Below, piece after piece: positions 7,544 through 15,302 of a stretch of DNA of 64,000 nt; the first letter of the stretch is position 1; the number at the start of each line of letters is the position of its first letter. Where the stretch lies: positions 1 to 64,000 of the forward strand of contig CAZTOU010000013.1 of NCBI GenBank assembly GCA_964615365.1, given 5' to 3'. The position numbers and the translations under genes are program-made. The notes under the pieces were generated by a model, which had not been told where the DNA came from, did not search any database, and saw only the letters and a program-made list of their open reading frames with translations. The DNA is from CAVXZE01 sp964615365. Lineage in GTDB: Bacteria > Myxococcota_A > UBA9160 > UBA6930.

Positions 7544-10045
7544 TCAGCGGTCCGACTGCCCCGTCGCCTCCCGCCCCTCGTATTCGATCGCGCTCACCTC
7601 GATCGCGCCCTGGCGCACCTCCAGGAAGGGCACCCCGCTCCGAACCCCGACGCTGCCGAACCCGGTCGCCGTGGCGAGAAAGGCCCTGAAGTCGCCGTCG
7701 GCGGCGGGGCGCAGGTGGAGCTTCTTCTCGACCGCGTCGTAGCGGGCTCCGCTCAGAGCCTGCAGCAGGCCGTAGCTGGACATCGCCCGGGCGTACCAGT
7801 GACCGCACTCGATCTCGTCGAAGGGATTCCGGGTGCGCCCGTCGTAGCGGCGGCGGCAGGTGCGGACGATCTCGAGTCCCTCAAAGGCCCGGCCCTCCAT
7901 GATCAGATGCGAGGCGACCTGGTACTCGATGCCGGTCCATACCTCGTTGCTGTAGACGAAGGGCAGGGAAGGCTCGCCGCCTCGGGGCCAGCTGCAGAGC
8001 AGCAGTCCCCCCTCGTTGCCGAAGGCGTAGCCGGATCGCTGCGGATTGCCGTGATCGGACAGGTCGTGGTGCAGGTTGTAGCGGTGGACCGCCAGGAGGT
8101 GGCTTCGCACCTTCAGAGGGTCCAGGATCTCGTCGATTCCGCACGCTCTCGCCAGCCAGGCGCCCAGGACGCCGTCGGAGAGGCAGCCGTCTCCGTACTG
8201 GTACTTCGGCCCCTCCTCCTCCAGGAGTCGGGTCGCCTCGGGCGAGTAGCCGGGGTCGTGGCCCAGGCTCTGCGATCCGGGATCCAGCGGCGACGCTGCG
8301 CGCAGGTCCTTCCACTGGACGGCTTGATGGAAGTACTCGCCGTTCCAGAGCTCGCTCTCCAGATGGCTTCTTCCCTTCTCGTAGAGCCGGAGGTAGTCGC
8401 CCGCGTCCTCGCCGAGGGCGCGGGCCATGGCTGCGGCGGCGCGGAGTGCACCCAGATAGATGGAGGTGCAGAGGCTGTCCGCGCCCCAGAACTCGATGTC
8501 GTAGGTGTTGTGATGGGGCTCCAGCACCAGACCGCGGCGGTCGGGATCCCAGGTCTCGATGGCGAAGGCGAGACTCCGCTTCACGCGCGGCCAGATTTCG
8601 GCGAGCCACCCGGTGTCGCCGCTGATGCGCCAGTCCCGATGGACCTTCATCACGCCTCCCAGCTGGCCGTCGGCGGCGGCGTGGAAATCGTGGCCCGACG
8701 GCCGGATCGGGAGCGACGCCCGGAAGTCCTGGTGTCCCGCTTCGTCCTGGCTCTCCTCGAACTCGGTGTGGCGCAGGCTTCGCTCCAGCTCCGGGAACAG
8801 GTGCGGCAGGGCCTGGGCGTAGTTCCACACGTGTGTGCAGGATCCGGGGCAACAGCCCACGTGATCGCCGCAGCCCTCCCATGCCCAGAGCCGCCCGTCC
8901 ATCTGGCGCAAGACCGTGGGAGACTTGAGGATCGAGAGATTGGCGGAGACGGCCTCCACGACCTCGGGGGGCAGCGTGGTGTCGTAGAAGCAGTTGCTGA
9001 AGCTCCGGGTCTCGTCGCGCAGGCGCCGGTAGTTCTCCGCCCAGTAGCGGTTCACCTCGCCGATGTTCTCGAAGCGGCCGGCGTACCATGGCCGGTAGCA
9101 GGGACGTTCCGTCGCCTCGGTTCCGGACGCGCCGGCGGAGAGCGTGAGGCTGGACTCGGTGCGGAGGTCGCTGTGAGGCACGTACCAGGCCAGCAGCAGG
9201 CGAAGGGTGCGTTCTTCCGCGGGCTCGAGAGAGAGGGGGAGGTAGAGGCTGCCACCGGCGCTCGGCGCTCCCTCGCGGACGGCTCCCGCCTCCGGCATGG
9301 TTCCTTCGCGCACCGTCTTCCAGGTCATCGTCAGCGGGTCGAACCAGCCCCCCCTGAACCACCGGCAGTTCACTCGGGTCTCGGGATCGCCGAGCACGGC
9401 GCTGAACGCTCCCTCCTGCTCTGGGGCCTGCTCGCTGCCGGGCTGCCAGAGAACGAAGCCGCCCGGTGTCTCGAGCACGGCGCGGCCCGCTGCGCCCATC
9501 TGGTGCATGAAGTTCGCGCTGTGGAAGGAGAAGACGGCCTCGATCGAACTACCTGCGCCGTTCTTGAAGCGATACTCCAGCGCCGCCACCGGCAGCGAGG
9601 AATCGTCCGCGTTTCCGGGGATGAAGGGGCTCCATCCGGTGAGCTCCACCTCCAGCGGAATCGCCGAGTGGCGAAGCTCCACCCGCGCGAAGGGAAAGCG
9701 CGCCTCGAACCGCGCCTCCTCGAAGCGCGGCAGTCCGTAGCTCCTGGCGGGCGCGCCGCTTCCGGAGCCGACCACGACCGCTTCTCCCCAGGGAAACAGC
9801 GGCTTGCGTCGGGGAACCGGTCCCTCCAGGACGCGGGCGAGATTCCCCTGCTCGCCCTTCAGGGAGAGCGCGGCGAAGCAGAGCGGTTCGTTGAAGACTT
9901 CGGGGCGATGGCGCAGCGACAGGTGAGAGAGACTCCCGCCGCCCTCGAGACACACCATGCCCGCGCCGATGCCTCCCAACGGGAAGGCGATCCGGTCCAG
10001 GTGCTCGCCGGTATAAGCCTGATTGAAGTCTCGCGCGACGTCCAT
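7544..10045 (-). CDS. GH116-type glycosidase (GBA2-like)
   Basis: 833 residues, the non-lysosomal glucosylceramidase (GBA2)/GH116 architecture: N-terminal beta domain from FPLGGIGAGMVCLEG, then an (alpha/alpha) catalytic domain. Seen: WAWEGC (E390 lies where the family nucleophile sits), HHNTYDIEFW (D516 in the TYD motif that carries the general acid in GBA2), CLSDGVLGAWLARACG and SNEVWTGIEYQVA. Residue roles are from remembered motif alignment. No signal peptide, so it is predicted cytosolic; a membrane-glycolipid or short beta-glucoside/xyloside substrate is plausible. Head of the minus-strand group ending at 2636. A start at 10045 gives MDVARDFNQAY, which fits the family N-terminus. Confidence 0.87.
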   Translation of the reverse strand: MDVARDFNQAYTGEHLDRIAFPLGGIGAGMVCLEGGGSLSHLSLRHRPEVFNEPLCFAALSLKGEQGNLARVLEGPVPRRKPLFPWGEAVVVGSGSGAPARSYGLPRFEEARFEARFPFARVELRHSAIPLEVELTGWSPFIPGNADDSSLPVAALEYRFKNGAGSSIEAVFSFHSANFMHQMGAAGRAVLETPGGFVLWQPGSEQAPEQEGAFSAVLGDPETRVNCRWFRGGWFDPLTMTWKTVREGTMPEAGAVREGAPSAGGSLYLPLSLEPAEERTLRLLLAWYVPHSDLRTESSLTLSAGASGTEATERPCYRPWYAGRFENIGEVNRYWAENYRRLRDETRSFSNCFYDTTLPPEVVEAVSANLSILKSPTVLRQMDGRLWAWEGCGDHVGCCPGSCTHVWNYAQALPHLFPELERSLRHTEFEESQDEAGHQDFRASLPIRPSGHDFHAAADGQLGGVMKVHRDWRISGDTGWLAEIWPRVKRSLAFAIETWDPDRRGLVLEPHHNTYDIEFWGADSLCTSIYLGALRAAAAMARALGEDAGDYLRLYEKGRSHLESELWNGEYFHQAVQWKDLRAASPLDPGSQSLGHDPGYSPEATRLLEEEGPKYQYGDGCLSDGVLGAWLARACGIDEILDPLKVRSHLLAVHRYNLHHDLSDHGNPQRSGYAFGNEGGLLLCSWPRGGEPSLPFVYSNEVWTGIEYQVASHLIMEGRAFEGLEIVRTCRRRYDGRTRNPFDEIECGHWYARAMSSYGLLQALSGARYDAVEKKLHLRPAADGDFRAFLATATGFGSVGVRSGVPFLEVRQGAIEVSAIEYEGREATGQSDR

Positions 10046-10151
10046 GGTGCCTCCGCGGTGGCGATCACTCTCTCTCGATTGATCGGGGGGAGGAGTATAG
10101 AGTCTGGCGTCTCCCCGCGGAAAGGCGCGTCGTGGCTGCTAATCTGCGCCC

Positions 10152-10835
10152 ATGAGCAGCGAAGATCTTCGTCCCTTCCTGGAGCCGACGCCCACCATCG
10201 AGTCACGACACCCCGAGATCGAAGCCTTCGTCGCGCGCCATTGCGCGGAATCGGACGCCCCCGTCGATCGCGCCGTCCGCCTCTACTACGCGGTGCGTGA
10301 CGGAATCCGCTATGACCCGTACGCCCTGGAGCTCAGCGTGAAAGGCCTCTGCGCGACCACGACACTGAGCGTGGGCCGTGGTTGGTGCGTCGCCAAGGCG
10401 ATTCTCCTCGCCGCCGCGTGCCGGTCGCTGGCGATCCCGGCTCGTCTCGGCTTCGCGGACGTTCGCAATCACCTCTCGACGGCGCGGATGCGGGAGACCA
10501 TGAAGACCGACGTCTTCTTCTGGCACGGCTACGTATCCATCCACCTCGAGGGCCGATGGGTCAGGGCGACGCCCGCCTTCAACGTGGAGCTCTGCCAGAA
10601 GTTCCGGATTCGCCCGCTGGAGTTCGACGGCCGCGAGGATTCGATCTTCCACCCCTTCGACCTGGACGGGAACCGCCACATGGAGTACCTGGCCCAGCGC
10701 GGAGAGTTCGCGGACGTGCCGATCGACGCGATCGCGGCGACCTTCCGTGAGTACTACCAGGGACTCGGCGCCGCGGCCGACACGGCCGATGCGGACTTCG
10801 ACCGGGAGGTCGATGCGGAGACCCGAGAGCTCTGA
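10152..10835 (+). CDS. Transglutaminase-like cysteine protein
   Basis: 227 residues with a transglutaminase/protease-like core. Seen: VRDGIRYDPY (family entry motif), RGWCVAKAILLAAACRSL with the catalytic Cys at 79, GIPARLGFADVRNH-type strand (here AIPARLGFADVRNH), WHGYVSIHLEGRWVRATPAFN with the catalytic His, and the downstream FDLDG that may give the Asp. Prokaryotic members are mostly cysteine proteases or amidases rather than cross-linkers. No signal peptide, so cytosolic. Divergent from the GH116 gene, 106 bases apart; the short gap downstream ends in a convergent PDZ-protein gene. TATAGA at 10096-10101 could be a promoter element but lacks a clear partner. Confidence 0.85.
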   Translation: MSSEDLRPFLEPTPTIESRHPEIEAFVARHCAESDAPVDRAVRLYYAVRDGIRYDPYALELSVKGLCATTTLSVGRGWCVAKAILLAAACRSLAIPARLGFADVRNHLSTARMRETMKTDVFFWHGYVSIHLEGRWVRATPAFNVELCQKFRIRPLEFDGREDSIFHPFDLDGNRHMEYLAQRGEFADVPIDAIAATFREYYQGLGAAADTADADFDREVDAETREL

Positions 10836-10856
10836 TTCGTCCCGGGTCAATCCGGG

Positions 10857-11441
10857 CTAGGTCTCCCGCGCGGTCTCCCCGCTCTCCAGGTCTCGCTCCT
10901 CGAGCCGTCGCTCCAATTCGTCGAGTCGCTTCTCGAGTTGCTCGATCCGCTCCCGAAGCTCAGGGCCTCCCAGGCTCAGCTTCTCCTCGAACCAGGTGCC
11001 GAATCGCTCCGGGTCGGCCCAGGGGCTCGGCTCGCCCTCCGGCTCGATGCGCAGCGTCCGTTCCTTTGCCTTCCGCAGGATCACGAGCTCGATCACCTCT
11101 TCCGCCGGGGCCGTCGCCACCTTCCGGACCAGGTCGAAGGGCTCGTGCAGCGGCTCCCCGTCTGCGGAGAGGATCACGTCCCCCACGCGCAGTCCGGCCC
11201 TCGCGGCGGGGCGGTCCGGCTCCACACGGGCCACCAGCAGGCCGTGGTCCTCGGGGGCGTGGAAGAAGCCGCGAAGCTCCGGCGTCATTCCCTCGACCTG
11301 CACGCCGATTCGGCCGCGATGGGAGAAATGGCTGAGGAAGGGTGGATCGAAGGGCCATTGGCCTCCGGAACCGGCCTGCGCACCGGTGCCGAGGGCGAGG
11401 GCAAGCACAACCGTCAAGGGAAGCGTCGCGGTCCGAACCAT
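10857..11441 (-). CDS. Secreted PDZ-domain protein
   Basis: 194 residues. Signal peptide MVRTATLPLTVVLALALGTG, cut near AQAG. One PDZ domain follows, with the carboxylate-binding strand LLVARVEPDRPAARAGLRVGD and VILSADGEPL. The C-terminus (LRERIEQLEKRLDELERRLE) is a strong coiled coil that should oligomerise. No protease domain is attached, so it resembles a stand-alone periplasmic PDZ adaptor or a DegP/S1C-like protein reduced to its PDZ. Function unknown. Convergent with the transglutaminase-like gene and 118 bases downstream of the LOG-like gene on the same strand. Ends with TAG. Confidence 0.8.
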   Translation of the reverse strand: MVRTATLPLTVVLALALGTGAQAGSGGQWPFDPPFLSHFSHRGRIGVQVEGMTPELRGFFHAPEDHGLLVARVEPDRPAARAGLRVGDVILSADGEPLHEPFDLVRKVATAPAEEVIELVILRKAKERTLRIEPEGEPSPWADPERFGTWFEEKLSLGGPELRERIEQLEKRLDELERRLEERDLESGETARET

Positions 11442-11559
11442 GGGGTCTCTCCTGGTCGTGGGCTGTGGTCGGAGCAGTCTGCTCCCCGGGATTGGACGAC
11501 GGCCCGACCGGATTATTCGACCAAAGGTCGTTGTCGGGTTCCTGGAAGCTCCAGACTTA

Positions 11560-12093
11560 CTAAACTGTCAAGTTCTCGCGCACGAACTCCTTGATCTTCT
11601 CCAGGTCGTCTTCGGCCCGGACCGCATCGGGAAGATCGGGGATCTCTCCCCTGTCTCGAAGAAAGGCGATCACCGGTCGCTGGTAGCGGAGGGCCAGCGA
11701 GATCTCGCTGGCGGTTCCCGGCCCGCCCGGGAGCGCGACCAGAACCTTCGAGCTCAGCACGTTGATGTGGTTGCGCGACATCGGATCGGTTCCGCCGTGG
11801 CCGCTCAGGTGGAGATGGGTGAACACCGCCAACTCGACCCAGGGGTTCGGATAGCCCTCCCGCGCCGAAGCCGATCCCTCCGCCGTGCTGGGAAGGATGC
11901 CGATGACGAGTCCGCGCCGGTCCGGGACTTCCGAGAACGCCCTGCTCACGGCGTTCATCGCGCCGCTCCCGCCACCGGTCAGCAGGTGGACCCCCAGGCC
12001 CGCGAGCCAACGGCCCAGTGCCTGCGCCCGCTCCCGGTGCTCGACGCCGCCGGAGCCCAGAACCCCGACGACCGGAAGACGTTCCACGCTCAT
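11560..12093 (-). CDS. LOG-like / TIGR00725-type Rossmann protein
   Basis: 177 residues. GVLGSGG near the N-terminus, LLTGGGSGAMNAVSRAF, and ALPGGPGTASEISLAL, which is the PGGxGTxxE signature shared by LOG cytokinin-riboside phosphohydrolases and the molybdenum-cofactor carrier-like family. Length and GGG-SGAM spacing fit the shorter bacterial TIGR00725 group. Proven members either cleave nucleoside 5'-monophosphates to free base or bind Moco; neither can be chosen here. It is divergent from the damaged exporter operon (135-base gap). Ends with TAG after ENLTV. Confidence 0.82.
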   Translation of the reverse strand: MSVERLPVVGVLGSGGVEHRERAQALGRWLAGLGVHLLTGGGSGAMNAVSRAFSEVPDRRGLVIGILPSTAEGSASAREGYPNPWVELAVFTHLHLSGHGGTDPMSRNHINVLSSKVLVALPGGPGTASEISLALRYQRPVIAFLRDRGEIPDLPDAVRAEDDLEKIKEFVRENLTV

Positions 12094-12214
12094 TCGCGAT
12101 ACCCCCTGGCTCTCGCAGCGACCCGCTGCCGCCGCGGAGATTGCGACACTCTATCGTTCCGGGACCCGACCGCGAGGACGCCGCCCGACTCCTCGCGATG
12201 CGGTGAATTGGGAG

Positions 12215-12220
12215 TACAAT
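12215..12220 (+). promoter_or_regulatory. Possible -10 element TACAAT
   Basis: TACAAT lies nine bases before the ATG of the adaptor gene in a divergent intergenic region; upstream spacing for a -35 box is adequate but no clear TTGACA match is visible. If used, the transcript would be nearly leaderless. Weak evidence from one hexamer. Confidence 0.3.
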
Positions 12221-12228
12221 CCGTGGCG

Positions 12229-13377
12229 ATGCGAAAGTGGCTCCTCTGGTCCCTCCTCCTGCTGGGCGGTGCTGCGCTTCTGCTCCGAATGACGCTCCTG
12301 GCTCCCGAGCCGATCCAGGTCAAGGTGGTTCGGGTGGAGCGCGGCCGGGTCGAGTCGACGATCACCAACACCAAGGCGGGAACGGTTCGCGCCCGGCTGC
12401 GATCGCAGCTCTCGGCGGAGATCGGCGGCCGGGTGGTGGAGGTCGCGCACCGCGAGGGAGACCGGGTGGAGACCGGTGCTCCGCTCATCGCGCTCAACGA
12501 TGCGACGCAGCGTGCCTAGCTCCGCCTCGCCGAAGGGGGTCTCCGCGTCGCTGAAGCCTCTCGCCGCCAGGCCTGCATCGCGCGCGACCGCGCCAGGAGG
12601 GAGCTGGGGCGAAAGCGCAAGCTCGCCGAACAGGCGATCGTGTCCGAGGACCTGCTCGATCAGCTCGAGAGTGCCTACGAGGTCGCGAGCGCTTCGTGCA
12701 ACGCCGTCACTGCCGAGGTGGATCGAGCGCAGGCCGAGATCGCGGCGATAGAAGTCCAGCTCGAGAAGATGGTGATCCGCGCGCCCTTCGATGGCGTCAT
12801 CGCGGAGGTCGCGGTCGAGGTCGGCGAGTGGATCACGCCGTCTCCTCCGCTGCTCACGGCGCCCGCCGTGGTCGACATCATCGATCCCAGCTCCCTCTAC
12901 GTGAGCGCTCCGATGGACGAGGTCGACTCCGCCGCGATCCGAGCCGGGCAGCCGGCCAAGGTGAGCGTCGATTCTCATCCGGGTGTCTCACTTCCGGGGA
13001 AGGTGATTCGGGTCGCACCCTACGTGCTGGACGTCGAAGCGCAGAACCGCACCGTCGAGATCGAGGTCGAGATCGACGACCGGGAGGTCGCGTCAGAGCT
13101 CCTGCCCGGGACCTCGGCGGACGTCGAGGTGGTGCTGGAGGCGCGGGATCAGGTGCTGCGGCTCCCCACTTCCGCCCTCCTCGAGGGGAACCGGGCGCTC
13201 CTGGCGAAGGACGGAAGCCTGATCGAGCAGTCCGTTCAGATCGGTCTCCGCAACTGGGACTGGGCGGAGGTTCGGGAGGGGCTCTCCGCCGGGCAGACGG
13301 TGGTGATCTCGCTGGATCGCATCGAAGTGAAGGCCGGCGCCCGCGTGCAGGTGGAGGAGACCGAGTATCGACCATGA
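12229..13377 (+). pseudogene. MacA/HlyD-type periplasmic adaptor, interrupted by in-frame TAG
   Basis: Membrane-fusion protein of an export system. N-terminal membrane anchor MRKWLLWSLLLLGGAALLLR, then the lipoyl half-motif (GGRVVEVAHREGDRVETGAPL), a coiled-coil hairpin, second lipoyl half (VIRAPFDGVIAEVAVEVGEW) and beta-barrel domain to the end. A TAG at 12517-12519 interrupts the frame after NDATQRA. The same frame continues without any other stop as LRLAEGGLRVAEASRR and reads through to 13377. Homologous adaptors usually have a Gln-type residue here, so one CAG to TAG change explains it. A GTG at 12640 could restart translation but would lose the anchor and half the lipoyl domain. ATGA overlap with the ATPase gene shows the original operon. 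Confidence 0.85.
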
Positions 13378-14099
13378 TCGAGCTCGATGGGGTGTACCGG
13401 ACCTACGCGATGGGTGGCCATTCCCTGCACGCCCTCCACGATGTCTCGGAAACCATCGAGGCTGGCGACTACGTCGCCGTGGTGGGGCCTTCGGGCTCGG
13501 GGAAGTCCACGCTGCTCAACGTGCTCGGATGCCTCGATCGTCCCAGCCGGGGCGCCTATCGCCTGGACGGTGAGGACGTCGGATCCCTCTCGGAGGAGGA
13601 ACTCTCCGGGGTCCGGCGCCACAAGATCGGGTTCGTCTTCCAGAGCTTCCATCTGATTCCCCGGCTCGACGCGGCGGAGAACGTGGCCTTTCCGATGCTC
13701 TTCGCGGGGGTGCCGCGCGCGGAACGCCGAGAACGGGTCGCCGCGGCCCTGGGCACGGTGGGGCTGGAGGCGAGAGCCCACCATCGGCCCGCAGAGCTCT
13801 CGGGGGGTGAACAACAGCGGGTCGCCATCGCCCGCGCCACCGTGATGCGTCCCCAGATGCTCCTGGCCGACGAGCCCACCGGAAACCTGGACAGCAGCTC
13901 GGGGCGCCACGTCATGGAGGTGCTCGAGGCCATGAACGCCGACGGCCTCACGCTCATCGTCGTGACCCACGATCTCGCCATGGCCGGCCGCGCCAATCGC
14001 GCGCTGGTGATGGAGGATGGTCAGGTGGTGCGGCGCGCAGCGCGCGGCGAGCTGCGCGGAGATCCTGTCGTCGCGCCGCTACCGGGGCCGCCCCGTTGA
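13374..14099 (+). CDS. MacB/LolD-type ABC transporter ATPase
   Basis: 241 residues, ABC ATPase. Walker A GPSGSGKSTLLNVLG, Q-loop FVFQSFHLIPRL, signature LSGGEQQRVAIARA, Walker B LLADEPTGNLDS, and H-loop VVTHD. The FVFQSFHLIP and ADEPTGNLDS forms are typical of the MacB/LolD/FtsE branch that works by mechanotransmission across the periplasm. The ATG at 13374 overlaps the adaptor stop by four bases, and the TGA overlaps the TTG start of permease 1, so translation is coupled across all three. It energises the permeases at 14096 and 15303. Substrate unknown (drug, peptide or lipid). Confidence 0.95.
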   Translation: MIELDGVYRTYAMGGHSLHALHDVSETIEAGDYVAVVGPSGSGKSTLLNVLGCLDRPSRGAYRLDGEDVGSLSEEELSGVRRHKIGFVFQSFHLIPRLDAAENVAFPMLFAGVPRAERRERVAAALGTVGLEARAHHRPAELSGGEQQRVAIARATVMRPQMLLADEPTGNLDSSSGRHVMEVLEAMNADGLTLIVVTHDLAMAGRANRALVMEDGQVVRRAARGELRGDPVVAPLPGPPR

Positions 14100-15298
14100 C
14101 GCCCGGCGATCTCGGCAGCATCGCGCTCACCGCGCTGTCCCGTCACGGTCTCCGCACCTCGATGAGCCTGGTCGGCGTGGCGATCGGCGTCGCTGCCGTG
14201 GTGGCGCTCACCTCCCTCGGCGAGGGCGCGCGGCGGTACGTGATCGGACAGTTCTCGACCCTCGGCAGCAACTTCCTGGTGGTGCTCCCCGGAAAGACCG
14301 AGACGACGGGCGCCCTTCCGGGCTTCGGCGGGGTTCCGAACGATCTGACCCTGGACGACGCGAAGGCGCTGCGGCGCGGAGTGCCCAAGGTCAGCCTGGT
14401 TGCTCCGGTCTCGATGGGAAACGAGACCGTCGCCCATCGCGAGCGTCGCCGTCAGGTCATGGTCCTGGGCTCGACACCGGAGTTCCTGGAGATCCGCGAG
14501 CTCGACGTCGCGGTGGGGCGCACCTTGCCGGGCGGCGAACTGGACCGCGGCACCCAGGTGGTGGTCCTCGGCGCCACCGTCGCCGACGAGCTCTTCGGGG
14601 CCGAACCGGCGGTCGGCCGCGCGGTGCGGGTGGGAGACTGGCGGATGCGCGTGATCGGCGTGCTGGAGCGCCGCGGAGAGCAGGTGGGCTTCGACATGGA
14701 CGATCTCGTCATCGTTCCGGTCGCCACCGCGATGCGGATCTTCAACCGCACCTCGCTGTTTCGGGTGGTGCTCGGAGTGGGCGCCCACCACGACGTGGAC
14801 GCCGCCTGCTCTCGCGCCGTGGCCATCCTCACCGAACGCCACGGCGAGGAGGACGTCACCTGCATCACCCAGGAGTCGGTCGTCGCGTCGCTCTCTTCGA
14901 TCCTCAACGCGCTCACCATGGCTCTGACCGGGATCGCGGCCGTCTCTCTCTCGGTGGCGGGGATCGGGATCATGAACCTGATGCTGGTCTCGGTCTCGGA
15001 GCGCACCCGCGAGGTGGGGCTCTTGAAGGCGATCGGCGCCGGCAATCGCCAGATTCTCGCGATCTTCCTCGTGGAGGCGATCCTGATCGCCGCCATGGGC
15101 GGCCTGCTGGGCCTGGCGCTGGGCTGGTCGGGCATCCGGATTCTCGCACTCGTGTACCCGGCGTTCCCCGCCGCGACGCCGCTCTGGGCGGTCGCCGCGG
15201 CGCTCGCGACCTCGGTCGGCATGGGTGCCCTGTTCGGCGTGCTCCCGGCCCGCAGAGCCGCGCGCCTCGAGCCGGTCGCAGCGCTGGCGGCGAGGTAG
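14096..15298 (+). CDS. MacB-like ABC permease 1
   Basis: 400 residues. One N-terminal transmembrane helix (TSMSLVGVAIGVAAVVAL), then a large periplasmic MacB_PCD domain (about residues 50-270), then three C-terminal helices with the FtsX-family motif (IGIMNLMLVSVSERTREVGLLKAIGA) and the end ARRAARLEPVAALAAR. Full length for the family. TTG start at 14096 overlaps the ATPase stop. Four bases separate it from permease 2, a diverged paralogue, so the transporter may be a permease heterodimer rather than the MacB homodimer. Confidence 0.93.
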   Translation: MTPGDLGSIALTALSRHGLRTSMSLVGVAIGVAAVVALTSLGEGARRYVIGQFSTLGSNFLVVLPGKTETTGALPGFGGVPNDLTLDDAKALRRGVPKVSLVAPVSMGNETVAHRERRRQVMVLGSTPEFLEIRELDVAVGRTLPGGELDRGTQVVVLGATVADELFGAEPAVGRAVRVGDWRMRVIGVLERRGEQVGFDMDDLVIVPVATAMRIFNRTSLFRVVLGVGAHHDVDAACSRAVAILTERHGEEDVTCITQESVVASLSSILNALTMALTGIAAVSLSVAGIGIMNLMLVSVSERTREVGLLKAIGAGNRQILAIFLVEAILIAAMGGLLGLALGWSGIRILALVYPAFPAATPLWAVAAALATSVGMGALFGVLPARRAARLEPVAALAAR

Positions 15299-15302
15299 AC
15301 CG

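Noticed and set aside
9859..10206. Minus-strand frame across the GH116/transglutaminase divergent gap
   Set aside because: Overlaps the clear 5' ends of both genes and has no motifs or ribosome site.
7259..10300. Very long open frame on the plus strand (over 1000 codons) opposite the GH116 gene
   Set aside because: It is the antisense shadow typical of GC-rich coding DNA; the minus strand encodes a full GH116 protein with family motifs.
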